Shown piece by piece: positions 16,895 through 25,738 of a stretch of DNA of 64,000 nt. The notes beneath the pieces are model-generated. The model had not been told where the DNA came from and ran no database searches. It saw nothing but the letters and a program-made list of their open reading frames with translations. The DNA is taken from the NCBI GenBank assembly GCA_040904925.1, contig JBBDSP010000011.1:1-64000 (forward strand). Direction: 5' to 3'. A program made the position numbers and the translations under genes. This stretch comes from Gracilimonas sp040904925. GTDB lineage: Bacteria > Bacteroidota > Rhodothermia > Balneolales > Balneolaceae. The stretch's first letter is position 1. Each line of letters starts with the position of its first letter.

Positions 16895-19800
16895 ATGCCA
16901 ATTACAGAAACTTCAATCAAGCGTCCTATTGCCACATCGATGGTCTTTTTGATCATCATTACATTGGGAGTCATTGGTTTCCGATTTCTTCCTGTTGACC
17001 TTCTCCCCCCCATCGAATATCCACAGCTTACGGTTGCTACAGATTATGACAACGTAGGACCGGAAGAGATGGAAACCATTATTACGGAACCCATTGAAAA
17101 TGCCCTGGCCGGTGTTCCCGGTGTTGAACGGGTTCGTTCACGATCTGAAGAGGGTGGCAGCCGGGTTACCCTCGAATTTGCACAATCAGTAGATATTGAT
17201 GTAGCAGCAAATGATGTTCGGGCTGCATTAGACCGCGTTCGCCGATCTATTCCTCCCGAGGCAGAAGCCCCCCGGATCTGGAAATTTGACCCCAATAATT
17301 TTCCCATCGTAATCGTGGGAGCTAATGCCGATATGAATCTTGCAGATCTGACGGTTTTACTTGATCGCGAGATCACTAAAAGATTTGAACAGATCAACGG
17401 CGTTGGATCTATTGATATTTGGGGAGGAATTGACCGCGAAGTTAAAGTGGACATAAAACGAGATCGATTGATAGCCAGTGGATTATCCACAACCGATGTG
17501 CAACAAGCCATCGCAAGGGAAAATGCCAATCTTCCCGGCGGTAACGTGAATTCCGGCTTACAACAGCTTTATGTACGCACCCTTGGTGAATACGAATCCA
17601 TTGATCAGATCGCTAACACCGTCATTACAACTATCGATGCAAAGCCTATCCGGGTTAAGGATGTAGCGGATGTTACCTTTGGATATCAGGATCTTGATCG
17701 CGTGGTTAGCATTGACGGACAGCCCATGGTTCGTTTTGGAATCCGAAAACAAACCGGAGCCAATACTGTAGCTGTGGCCCAGCAGATCCGGGAAGAAGTT
17801 GAGCAGATAAACAATCAACGAGATGACCTGAACCTTTTTGTTACTACAGACCAAAGTAAGTTCATTCAAAGCTCTATTGATAACGTTCAAAGTGCTGCAA
17901 TGTGGGGAGCTTTACTCGCGGTTCTCGTACTTTACATATTCTTCAGGAATGGCTCTTCAACCTTTATTATAGCAGTAGCAATTCCTATTTCTATTATTGC
18001 AACATTTGCCCTGCTGTATTTCAACGACCTCACTTTGAATCAAATGAGCTTTGGAGGTTTAGCGCTCGGAGTAGGCCTCATTGTTGATAACGGAGTTGTT
18101 GTTCTGGAGAATATCATCCGGCTGCGGGAGGAAGAAGGCGAAGAACTCAAAGCCAGTGCTCTTATCGGTACCAAACAAGTAGCAGGGGCAATCGTAGCAT
18201 CAACCCTGACAACCTGTGTGATCTTTCTGCCGGTAGTTTTTATGCAGACGATCTCAGGACTTTTATTTCAGGAGTTAGCACTCGTTGTAGTATTTGCTTT
18301 GGTTTGTTCGCTTTTGGTAGCCCTCACTTTGGTTCCAATGCTTTCAAGTCGATTCTTGACCATTAAAAAAGGAAGCGAGCAGAAAAAAAGCAGGTTTCAA
18401 AAATACTTTCAGCAGCTTGAGATCAAATACTCAAAGGCTCTCGAGAAAGTGTTACACCACAAACCTGCTGTATTTGGGATCACAGGTATATTGGTAATTG
18501 GAAGCTTTTTATTGATTCCCGTAATCCCGGTTGAACTTGCACCTCAAACCGATGCCGATGAGATCGATATTGACCTGATGCTTGCTGACGGTACAAATAT
18601 AGCCGTTCAAAACCTTTATCTGAAGGAACTTGAAACCATTGTCCGGGCAACCGTTCCTATGGAAGATGTTCAAAATTTCACCACAGAAGTAAGAGACGGC
18701 CGGGCTGAAGTTGAGATCGCCATGGTGCCACAATCTGAACGAAGTCAAAGTACATCTGACCTCGCTGATAAGATCCGGGAAAACTTATCCGGTAAAATTC
18801 CGGGAGCCGATATCAGAGTCAGTGCGCAATCCGGTTTATGGATCCTCCGGCGCGTATTTGGAGGAGGTGGCGGTGAAGACGTTCAATTTGAACTTAGAGG
18901 ATATGATATCCAGCAAGCCTACGAACTGGCTCAGGAAATTAAACTCAGGATCGAAGAACTTCCAGGTATCGTTGAAGTACGAACCGGCAGAAGTGAAGGA
19001 ACCCCGGAAGAACGCATTCTCTTTGATCGTGACCGAATAGCTGATCTGGGGCTTGCTGTGCGTGATGTTGCCCAGGTCATCCAGACAAATATTGGGGGTA
19101 GCCGTGCAGGCTCTTACCGTATTGGCGGAGATGAATATCCGATCACTGTAAGATTGCGCCCCGAAGACCGACTTGGAACTCTTGATATAGACAATATTTC
19201 TATCAGAACACCTGACGGAGGAGTGCTTCCAATTTCTTCGGTGATCAAGAAACAAAGCGCCCGTGGTCCTGAAGACATTAATCGTATAAACGGGCAGCGA
19301 GTAACTAACATCACTGCTAACCTTGATGGCGATATGGCTTTAGGTGAAGCTGTGGAGGCAATTCAAGCTGAATTATCTGATTTCCCGCTCCCATCCGGTT
19401 TCTCTATTGTATTTGGAGGTGAATGGGAAGAACAGCAAAAAGCCGCTGCCGATTTCTCTATGTCAATTATCATGGCGCTTATCCTGATCTATATGGTTAT
19501 GGCCGGACAGTTTGAGCGCTTCCTTGATCCATTGGTGGTTATGTTCTCGGTGCCTCTTGCCATGATCGGTGTAATTCCGGCATTACTGCTTACAGGTACT
19601 ACCCTGAACATACAAAGCCTGATGGGTATGATCATGCTGATCGGTATTGTGGTTAATAACGCAATTGTACTGGTAGATTATATAAACCTGATGAGGCGAG
19701 AGAAAAATATGCCGGTTTTTGAAGCTGTGATCGAAGCAGGTCGCCTGAGATTACGGCCGATCCTTATCACAACTTTAACAACGGTACTTGGGTTATTACC

Positions 19801-20002
19801 TCTCTCCTTTGGATTAGGTGCCGGTGCCGAAATTCAGGCTTCCCTCGCTCGCGTGGTGATTGGTGGACTGACAGCCTCTACTCTGGTAACGCTGGTATTT
19901 ATCCCGGTAGTTTATGTTACGGTTGACACCGCCCTTGAAAAAGCTAAAGCTATTAGCTGGAATCCATTTACATCAACCAAAGAAGTGGAACTGGCTAACT
20001 AG
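16895..20002 (+). CDS. RND efflux pump permease with altered proton-relay residues
   Basis: Full-length RND permease (1035 residues) with SIKRPIATSMVFLIIITLG as TM1 and two large periplasmic loops. The proton-relay positions differ from AcrB. TM4 reads GLIVDNGVVVLENI (one Asp, then Asn, near residues 397-398), and TM10 reads GIVVNNAIVLVDYIN, where AcrB-like pumps have a Lys. This pattern is shared by a recognised SwrC-like branch of RND proteins, so it is a subfamily trait rather than damage. A Gly-rich loop FGGGGGED lies in the second periplasmic domain. No outer-membrane channel gene follows; the TolC-like protein at 270-1607 could serve. A GNAT gene begins 7 bases after the stop. Confidence 0.93.
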   Translation: MPITETSIKRPIATSMVFLIIITLGVIGFRFLPVDLLPPIEYPQLTVATDYDNVGPEEMETIITEPIENALAGVPGVERVRSRSEEGGSRVTLEFAQSVDIDVAANDVRAALDRVRRSIPPEAEAPRIWKFDPNNFPIVIVGANADMNLADLTVLLDREITKRFEQINGVGSIDIWGGIDREVKVDIKRDRLIASGLSTTDVQQAIARENANLPGGNVNSGLQQLYVRTLGEYESIDQIANTVITTIDAKPIRVKDVADVTFGYQDLDRVVSIDGQPMVRFGIRKQTGANTVAVAQQIREEVEQINNQRDDLNLFVTTDQSKFIQSSIDNVQSAAMWGALLAVLVLYIFFRNGSSTFIIAVAIPISIIATFALLYFNDLTLNQMSFGGLALGVGLIVDNGVVVLENIIRLREEEGEELKASALIGTKQVAGAIVASTLTTCVIFLPVVFMQTISGLLFQELALVVVFALVCSLLVALTLVPMLSSRFLTIKKGSEQKKSRFQKYFQQLEIKYSKALEKVLHHKPAVFGITGILVIGSFLLIPVIPVELAPQTDADEIDIDLMLADGTNIAVQNLYLKELETIVRATVPMEDVQNFTTEVRDGRAEVEIAMVPQSERSQSTSDLADKIRENLSGKIPGADIRVSAQSGLWILRRVFGGGGGEDVQFELRGYDIQQAYELAQEIKLRIEELPGIVEVRTGRSEGTPEERILFDRDRIADLGLAVRDVAQVIQTNIGGSRAGSYRIGGDEYPITVRLRPEDRLGTLDIDNISIRTPDGGVLPISSVIKKQSARGPEDINRINGQRVTNITANLDGDMALGEAVEAIQAELSDFPLPSGFSIVFGGEWEEQQKAAADFSMSIIMALILIYMVMAGQFERFLDPLVVMFSVPLAMIGVIPALLLTGTTLNIQSLMGMIMLIGIVVNNAIVLVDYINLMRREKNMPVFEAVIEAGRLRLRPILITTLTTVLGLLPLSFGLGAGAEIQASLARVVIGGLTASTLVTLVFIPVVYVTVDTALEKAKAISWNPFTSTKEVELAN

Positions 20003-20008
20003 CCTTAT

Positions 20009-20551
20009 ATGAATAAAGGTCTTTCGTTAACCATACGAGAAGAAAAGCCCGCTGATCATGAAGCAGTTGAAAGCCTCATTCAGCGGACTTTTACTTTGGC
20101 AGAACACAGTGGTGGTGATGAGCATTTATTAGTGAAACGCCTTAGAAAAAGTACCGCTTTCATCTCCGAACTTTCTTTGGTTGCTGAACTTGGAAATGAC
20201 TTAGTCGGGCACATTCTTCTCACTAAGGTTATCATTAAAAGTGATGAAAGTGAATTTGAGTCCTTGGCACTGGCACCTGTTAGTGTGTTGCCTGAATTTC
20301 AAAACAAGGGTATAGGCGGGAAGCTTATACAGGCCGCCCATGATCAAGCGAGAGAAATGGGATTTACTTCATTAATACTGCTTGGGCATGAAAACTATTA
20401 TCCAAGATTCGGTTACAAACCGGCACATGTTTTCGATATCAGCTTCCCTTTTGATGCCCCGCCGGAAAATTGCATGGTCATTGAGCTTAGCCCAAACTCT
20501 TTGAAATATATTTCAGGAGAAGTGGTGTACCCTAAAGAATTTTTTGAATAG
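20009..20551 (+). CDS. GNAT family N-acetyltransferase (YhbS-like)
   Basis: Predicted cytosolic acetyl-CoA-dependent N-acetyltransferase of 180 residues. The acetyl-CoA pyrophosphate loop is QNKGIGGKLIQAA (about residues 99-111), preceded by the beta-4 strand LALAPVSVLPEFQ. The YhbS-type segment LILLGHENYYPRFGYKPA follows. Its start is seven bases after the RND pump stop codon, so it is probably co-transcribed. The acceptor substrate is unknown; a role in modifying an exported compound is possible only by association. Confidence 0.85.
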   Translation: MNKGLSLTIREEKPADHEAVESLIQRTFTLAEHSGGDEHLLVKRLRKSTAFISELSLVAELGNDLVGHILLTKVIIKSDESEFESLALAPVSVLPEFQNKGIGGKLIQAAHDQAREMGFTSLILLGHENYYPRFGYKPAHVFDISFPFDAPPENCMVIELSPNSLKYISGEVVYPKEFFE

Positions 20552-20575
20552 ATATAACTGAAGTTTTCTGAACCC

Positions 20576-21484
20576 TTAACTCACTAAAGCCTTATCAACC
20601 GACTCTGTTAAAAAGGTTGTTAGTTTTTCATGAGGCAATAGGGTTTCTCCGCTCCATTTGAATTCCAACCCTTCCAGCCGCTGAGCCACAGATTTTTCCC
20701 TCCCGCCGGATGAAAGAAAAACAGGAATTACGATCACTTCACCGGAAATATTTCCTTGTCTTACAGCCGCTCTTAGGTACTGCTTGGCTTGCTCATAAAT
20801 GGCTTCAGGAGCATCATCCCGAACGGTGAGTGCCAGAATATTCCGGAATATTTGCAGTCCTTCTTCTTTTTGTTTTTGCTGAATCTGAGCACCCAGCGAT
20901 TCCATACTTTGCACCCAGCCGGTATTGTCTTCTTCACCATTGGGGCCGTGAGCCGCCAGTACAATCGTCTCATTAGCCGGATCTTCACTGAGTGTCAGAA
21001 TTCGATCTCTTAAAATTCCGGCCACTGCAGGATGATCATCAAGTGCATCCGTAAACTGAACCGGAGTGTGAATTTCGATCTGATCAAGGGTTGGCGGAAA
21101 AAGCATATTGTGCATGTAATGCGATTCATCCAGTTCAATACCCGACTTTTCCACAAACTCATCGGTGTAATACATTACCGGCATGGGATGGTCAGCCAGC
21201 TCGTCGCGCAATCCAAGCAGATACTCGGCCTGACGGATGATCGGACTGTGCTTTGAGATAAACAGAGGAATAACAATAATCCGGTTTACTTTTTTGGCTT
21301 CCAGCTTTTGAACCGCTTTTTGAAGGGAAACAAAATTCGCCATACCCCATGCAAATTCTACCGGGAATTGCTCGATCAGTGGCCGGGATGCTTCTTTGAC
21401 CAACTTATTCCAGGTGGTACCGCCGCCGTGGGCCATAACTAATATTCCAATACTTGAATTTCCTTCCGAAACGGATGCGCTCAT
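20576..21484 (-). CDS. CbiX/SirB-type double-domain chelatase-like protein
   Basis: A 302-residue protein with two tandem CbiX-like halves. The first has a metal-site His in GILVMAHGGG and IIVIPLFISKHSPI; the second has VLAAHGPNGEEDN and VIVIPVFLSSGGREKSV. CbiX/SirB enzymes insert Co or Fe into sirohydrochlorin for cobalamin or siroheme. No other tetrapyrrole biosynthesis gene is adjacent, and the GGG after the first His differs from the usual HGS. So chelatase activity is likely by family but the substrate is open. It is convergent with the GNAT gene. Confidence 0.8.
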   Translation of the reverse strand: MSASVSEGNSSIGILVMAHGGGTTWNKLVKEASRPLIEQFPVEFAWGMANFVSLQKAVQKLEAKKVNRIIVIPLFISKHSPIIRQAEYLLGLRDELADHPMPVMYYTDEFVEKSGIELDESHYMHNMLFPPTLDQIEIHTPVQFTDALDDHPAVAGILRDRILTLSEDPANETIVLAAHGPNGEEDNTGWVQSMESLGAQIQQKQKEEGLQIFRNILALTVRDDAPEAIYEQAKQYLRAAVRQGNISGEVIVIPVFLSSGGREKSVAQRLEGLEFKWSGETLLPHEKLTTFLTESVDKALVS

Positions 21485-21621
21485 TTTAAAAACTTGTCTT
21501 GTTTGATGAGTTAGTCAGTTTCCCAAAGGTACAAATTGCAGAAATTATAATTGGGAGTGCAGCCACTTAATGTTATTAAAAGGTGTATACAAATTTATTA
21601 TATTCAAGATGAGGTGTAAAA

Positions 21622-21849
21622 ATGACTAAAAAAGAACTTATTTATAAGACTGTAGAAACCCTTTCAAAACTTCCTCAAGAAAGAATTCAAGAAATTGATG
21701 ACTTTGCTTCTTTTATTCTAAAAAAGCATGAAGAAGAAGTCATAAGAAAAGGAGTCCAAAAGCTATCGGAAAGTTCCGGATCATTTGATTTTCTTGAAGA
21801 AGAGGAAGTTCTCTATTCAACAGATGATCTAAAAGAGCGATACAAGTGA
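21622..21849 (+). CDS. antitoxin of a MazF-type module (DUF2281/VapB-like)
   Basis: A 75-residue protein with an N-terminal helical segment LSKLPQERIQEIDDFASFILKK typical of DUF2281-like antitoxins. A disordered acidic tail (LEEEEVLYSTDDLKERYK) is of the kind that wraps the toxin. Its stop codon overlaps the toxin's GTG start by 3 to 4 bases (GTGA), the classic coupled arrangement. The start is an ATG preceded by GAGGTG at suitable spacing. It probably neutralises the downstream toxin and represses the operon. Confidence 0.82.
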   Translation: MTKKELIYKTVETLSKLPQERIQEIDDFASFILKKHEEEVIRKGVQKLSESSGSFDFLEEEEVLYSTDDLKERYK

Positions 21850-22163
21850 AAAAAGGAGATATCGTTCTCGTGCCATTTCCTTTTACAGATCTAAGTGGAT
21901 CAAAAAACCGACCCGCCTTTATTATTTTTGCAGATGATCTCGATGCTACTTTATGTTTTATTTCAACTCAGTTAAAATGGAAAGAAAAGACTGACCTAAT
22001 TCTTTCACCTTCTAAACTCAATGGTTTAAAGAAAAAATCCCTGTTAAGGCTGTCAAAGATCGCAACTATAAAAAAGGATTTAGTACTTGGAAAGATAGGA
22101 GAACTAAATGCTTCCAAAATTCAAGAAGTAAACTCTAATCTTAAAGATTTATTCGATCTATAA
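21846..22163 (+). CDS. MazF/PemK-family endoribonuclease toxin
   Basis: A 105-residue toxin; the PemK/MazF beta-barrel starts KKGDIVLVPFPFTDLSGSKNRPA, with the conserved Arg-Pro-Ala and the later LLRLSKIATIKKDLVLGKIGEL. MazF enzymes cut mRNA at short sequence motifs when the antitoxin is degraded. The start codon is GTG, overlapping the antitoxin's stop. The C-terminal half is Lys- and Leu-rich and resembles the PemK subgroup paired with DUF2281-type antitoxins rather than AbrB-type MazE. It is therefore unrelated in pairing to the second MazF at 38102-38437. Confidence 0.9.
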   Translation: MKKGDIVLVPFPFTDLSGSKNRPAFIIFADDLDATLCFISTQLKWKEKTDLILSPSKLNGLKKKSLLRLSKIATIKKDLVLGKIGELNASKIQEVNSNLKDLFDL

Positions 22164-22250
22164 TATCCATTCATTTGGATTTGAATTCCCCAATCTTGTT
22201 ACCTCTCAGCTTAATTTTCTTGTGATTTTAAAATTCGTTATTAAGCGATT

Positions 22251-24371
22251 TCAAACTTCCTGCAAATTCTCCTTTACCACCCGCTCCTGTACATCATGAG
22301 GAACCTGGGCATAGTGCGAGAACTTCCTTGTGTAAGTAGCACTTCCCTGAGTCATGGATTTCAATCGGGTTGAATAATGATCCAGTTCTTCGAGCGGTAC
22401 ATAGGCTTTTATCTTCTGGATGGAACCTTCGCCATCCATACCCTGAATTTGTCCGCGGCGGGTGCTGAGATCACTCATGACGTCCCCCATGTAATCAGCC
22501 GGCACATTAACCTCAATTTCATACACCGGTTCCATTAGTTGTGGATTTGCTTGCATAAATCCATCCCGAAATGCCATTAATGCTGCTGTTTTAAAGGCTG
22601 CCTCATTGGAGTCAACCGAGTGCATAGATCCATCATAAACCGAAACGCGAATATCCCGGGCGCGACATCCACTCATGGGGCCGTTTTCCATTTTCTCCAT
22701 CACTCCTTTTAGAATTGCCGGCATAAAACGGTTGTCGATCACTCCTCCCACAATGCAGTTCTGGAACACCAGCTTCCCGCCCCAGGGCAAGTCGTGCTCC
22801 TGTACATCACGAACTTTCAGATCATCCGGTGTGAACATTCCTTCGGTATAGGGTTCGATCAGTAGATGCACTTCAACAAACTGCCCCGCTCCTCCCGATT
22901 GCTTCTTATGTTTATAACTTGTTCGCACCTCTTTGGTGATCGTCTCACGATATGGAATTTTCGGAGTCACAAACTCGACATCCAGTTTAAAGCGATTCTT
23001 CAACTGATCTTCTATCACCGCCAGGTGCTCCTCACCCTGTCCGTGAATAATTACCTGCCTCAGCTCCTGACTGTGTTCAATTACCACCGATGGATCTTCG
23101 CGGTGAATCTGATGCAAGGCATGGCCAAGTTTATCTTCTTCTCCTTCTTTCTTAAGCTTAACAGCGGTACGAATGGTCGTTGGTGGAAATTCAATTCCCT
23201 GAAGCATTACATCATGGCCTTTTTCGTGCAGGGTGTCATTTACCTCTCCATCTTTAAGCTTTACAACAGCACCAATATCTCCGGTTCTGATCTCATTGAT
23301 CTCAATTCGCTTATGTCCCTCAGTCAAAAATAAACTTCCCAATCTTACCGAAGAAGAATTCGAGCTGTTTACCAGATCCATGCCCGGACGAATACTTCCC
23401 CCATACACTTTAAAATAGATCAGATCTCCTACATGCGATTCAGAATGAGTCTTAAATAAGAACATCACCGGTTTTCCAGCAGGATCCAATTCAAATTTTT
23501 TACCGTCTCCCTTTTTTGGAGGATTCCCCTGAAGTGGATTTGGAGCTACATCATCCAGAAAACCCATTACGCGCCCGGTTCCCATATTTTTAGAAGCCGT
23601 TGAGCAGAACAGTGGAAATATCTGTCCGTTTACCAGCGAAATATGAAGTCCCTTTTCCATTTGTTCTTCATCCAGTTCGCCCTGCTCAAAATAGATATCC
23701 ATCAGTGTTTCGTCATTCTCGGCAATAGTTTCTACTAATTCCTGGTGTAGTTTTTCAGCTTGTGGTTTAAGTGAATCAGGGATCGGAAGCTTATCCGGTT
23801 TACCTCCTTCTTCGGGAAATTCATACATCGTCATTCGAAGCACATCAATGATCGCATGAAAATCACTTCCTTCACTGTAGGGAAACTGAACTACCGTTAC
23901 TTCCCGGCCAAATTGTTCGCGGGCCTCGTCCACCGTCTTCCAAAAATCAGAATGCTCACTATCCAGCTTATTGACCACAAACATGGAGGGCACGGAATAT
24001 TCCTGTACATAATTCCATAATGAACCGGTTGCCGTTTCCACTCCCTGTTCGCTATTAAGTACAAAAATAGCCGTATCGGCAATCCGAACGGCTCCGGCAA
24101 CCTCCCCAATATAATCCGAAGTTCCTGGAGTGTCGATCAGGTTGATCTTATGTCCGCGCCAGTCCAGATTAAGAAATGAGGAGTGAATAGATTTCTGTTT
24201 TTCTTTTTCTAAAGGATGGTAATCGGAGACCGTATTTTTCTCTTCTACCGAACCACGCCGGTTAATGGCTCCGGCTTCGAAAAGCATCGTTTCGGCCAGC
24301 GTTGTTTTTCCGGAGCCGGCATGGCCCAGCAGCACAACATTTCGAATACGGGTAGGATCATAAACTTTCAT
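22251..24371 (-). CDS. EF-G2-like translation GTPase
   Basis: A 706-residue paralogue of elongation factor G. It has all five domains and the P-loop GHAGSGKT (16-23), DTPGT (80-84) and NKLD (134-137). It departs from canonical EF-G at functional points. Switch I reads KQKSIHSS (58-65) where EF-G has ERGITITS, so the Mg-binding Thr is gone. Switch II has Thr where the catalytic His of DTPGH should be. These changes match the EF-G2/FusA2 group, which coexists with a normal EF-G and hydrolyses GTP poorly. Its role (stress, ribosome rescue or assembly) is unsettled. Minus-strand GGAG sits six bases before the ATG, a clear Shine-Dalgarno. Confidence 0.88.
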   Translation of the reverse strand: MKVYDPTRIRNVVLLGHAGSGKTTLAETMLFEAGAINRRGSVEEKNTVSDYHPLEKEKQKSIHSSFLNLDWRGHKINLIDTPGTSDYIGEVAGAVRIADTAIFVLNSEQGVETATGSLWNYVQEYSVPSMFVVNKLDSEHSDFWKTVDEAREQFGREVTVVQFPYSEGSDFHAIIDVLRMTMYEFPEEGGKPDKLPIPDSLKPQAEKLHQELVETIAENDETLMDIYFEQGELDEEQMEKGLHISLVNGQIFPLFCSTASKNMGTGRVMGFLDDVAPNPLQGNPPKKGDGKKFELDPAGKPVMFLFKTHSESHVGDLIYFKVYGGSIRPGMDLVNSSNSSSVRLGSLFLTEGHKRIEINEIRTGDIGAVVKLKDGEVNDTLHEKGHDVMLQGIEFPPTTIRTAVKLKKEGEEDKLGHALHQIHREDPSVVIEHSQELRQVIIHGQGEEHLAVIEDQLKNRFKLDVEFVTPKIPYRETITKEVRTSYKHKKQSGGAGQFVEVHLLIEPYTEGMFTPDDLKVRDVQEHDLPWGGKLVFQNCIVGGVIDNRFMPAILKGVMEKMENGPMSGCRARDIRVSVYDGSMHSVDSNEAAFKTAALMAFRDGFMQANPQLMEPVYEIEVNVPADYMGDVMSDLSTRRGQIQGMDGEGSIQKIKAYVPLEELDHYSTRLKSMTQGSATYTRKFSHYAQVPHDVQERVVKENLQEV

Positions 24372-24425
24372 TGGAAACTCCTTTTTTATTGCACTTTTAT
24401 TACTGCTTTGATGCCTCGATTAATA

Positions 24426-24502
24426 GGTTCCAACGCGGAGCGTAGGAACCAGATTTCTCAGTTTACTTTAAGCCCTGGTTCCGATCGCTCTGCGTCGGAA
24501 CC
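24426..24502. repeat. REP-like pair of hairpins, GGTTCC/ACGC family
   Basis: Two hairpins 26 bases apart. The first is GGTTCC-A-ACGC-GGA-GCGT-A-GGAACC (24426-24450) and the second is GGTTCCGA-T-CGC-TCT-GCG-TCGGAACC (24477-24502). It lies in the 289-base gap between the divergent EF-G2-like and asparaginase genes, which otherwise holds no gene I can support. A second pair of the same family is at 27223-27310. Confidence 0.75.
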
Positions 24503-24660
24503 TCTTGTATTTGCATTAAATATTTAGGTGTGTTTTAATGAAAACAGATTTTAACTTCTCAACGCGCAAAGATCCCGCGTCAATAATTCAACGAACAGTA
24601 CCCATTCTCTTTGAATAGAATGTGAAGAATAAAAATAATCGGAAGCACGAATAAATCAAC

Positions 24661-25650
24661 ATGAAAAAAATATTATTGATACAAACCGGGGGTACCATTG
24701 CCATGAACGCCAAAGGAGCCGGGGTTGAACTTGATCCTGAGTCATGGTCGAAAGTGCTTTATGAAGAAATTCCTGAACTGGGTGAAATTGCTAAAATCAC
24801 AACCTACCCTTTGTTTTTCGAGGACAGCTCGGACTTAAATGCTTCCCACTGGGTGCAGCTTGCCGATTGTGTTGAGCAACAATACGATGCCTATGACGGA
24901 TTTGTGATCTTGCATGGCACTGATACCATGGCTTATTCTGCCTCTGCTCTTAGTTTTGGATTGAAAAATTTAGGCAAGCCCGTCATTTTTACGGGAAGTC
25001 AGTTACCCATGAGCACCATCCGCAGTGATGCCCGCCGAAATCTGGTGAATGCTATTGAGTTAGCCACCATGGATTTCAAGGAAGTTGGAATTTGCTTTAA
25101 TGACGCACTCTATCGCGGAAATCGTGCTACCAAACTCAGTATTGGAGATTTCGATGCCTTTGGCTCTCCGAACTTCTCTCCTCTTGCCGATATCGGAATT
25201 CAGATCGAAACCCGGGTTTCAGCTCAATTTGGGTCAGGTACACTGGAGAACAAGGCCAAATATTCGGATGAGGTGTTTGTTCTTACAGCCCACCCAAATT
25301 TAAATCCTGAGTTATTAGAAGATTTAAATCTGCATAAGATCCGCACTGTGATCCTTCGGGCATTTGGGAGCGGCAATTTCTGTGTTAAAGGGAAAAACAG
25401 CCTCCTTCCTTTTTTGGATCGATGCCGTGAAAATGGGGTGATCGTTGCCATCGTATCCCAAGCCGATTATGACTCCGTTGATCTGACGCAGTATACCGCC
25501 GGACGGGCAGCCCTTAAGCATGGTGCCATCAGTGGAAATGATATGACGCTGGAAGCCGCCCTTACCAAACTCATGTTTTTATTAGCACATTACGATTCCA
25601 AAACCGATATTGAGGAGTTGTTCCAGCAATCCATAGTGGGAGAACTTTAA
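24661..25650 (+). CDS. ansA: type I (cytosolic) L-asparaginase
   Basis: Hydrolyses asparagine to aspartate and ammonia; 329 residues, family length. The two catalytic signatures are clear: LIQTGGTIAM (nucleophile Thr12) and VILHGTDTMAYSASALSF (Thr87-Asp88). There is no signal peptide, so it is the low-affinity cytoplasmic type rather than a secreted type II enzyme. It is divergent from the EF-G2 gene, with a REP pair in the gap, and is followed after a repeat-filled spacer by an exonuclease gene. Confidence 0.94.
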   Translation: MKKILLIQTGGTIAMNAKGAGVELDPESWSKVLYEEIPELGEIAKITTYPLFFEDSSDLNASHWVQLADCVEQQYDAYDGFVILHGTDTMAYSASALSFGLKNLGKPVIFTGSQLPMSTIRSDARRNLVNAIELATMDFKEVGICFNDALYRGNRATKLSIGDFDAFGSPNFSPLADIGIQIETRVSAQFGSGTLENKAKYSDEVFVLTAHPNLNPELLEDLNLHKIRTVILRAFGSGNFCVKGKNSLLPFLDRCRENGVIVAIVSQADYDSVDLTQYTAGRAALKHGAISGNDMTLEAALTKLMFLLAHYDSKTDIEELFQQSIVGEL

Positions 25651-25651
25651 A

Positions 25652-25735
25652 TAGGTGTTAGATATTAGGTGCGAGGTTTTAGGATATTCTTGCAATAAAA
25701 GTCTAACACCTCATGTCTAACACCTAAAACCTAAT
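25652..25735. repeat. inverted pair of TTAGGTGTTAG short-period repeats
   Basis: The left arm (25652-25683) holds AGGTGTTAGATATTAGGT and GAGGTTTTAGG; the right arm (25701-25735) holds TCTAACACCT twice, then AAAACCTAAT. The arms are inverted relative to each other. The element fills the 88 bases between the asparaginase stop and the exonuclease start. It is built like the repeat at 13470-13597 but from different words. Confidence 0.6.
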
Positions 25736-25738
25736 ACG

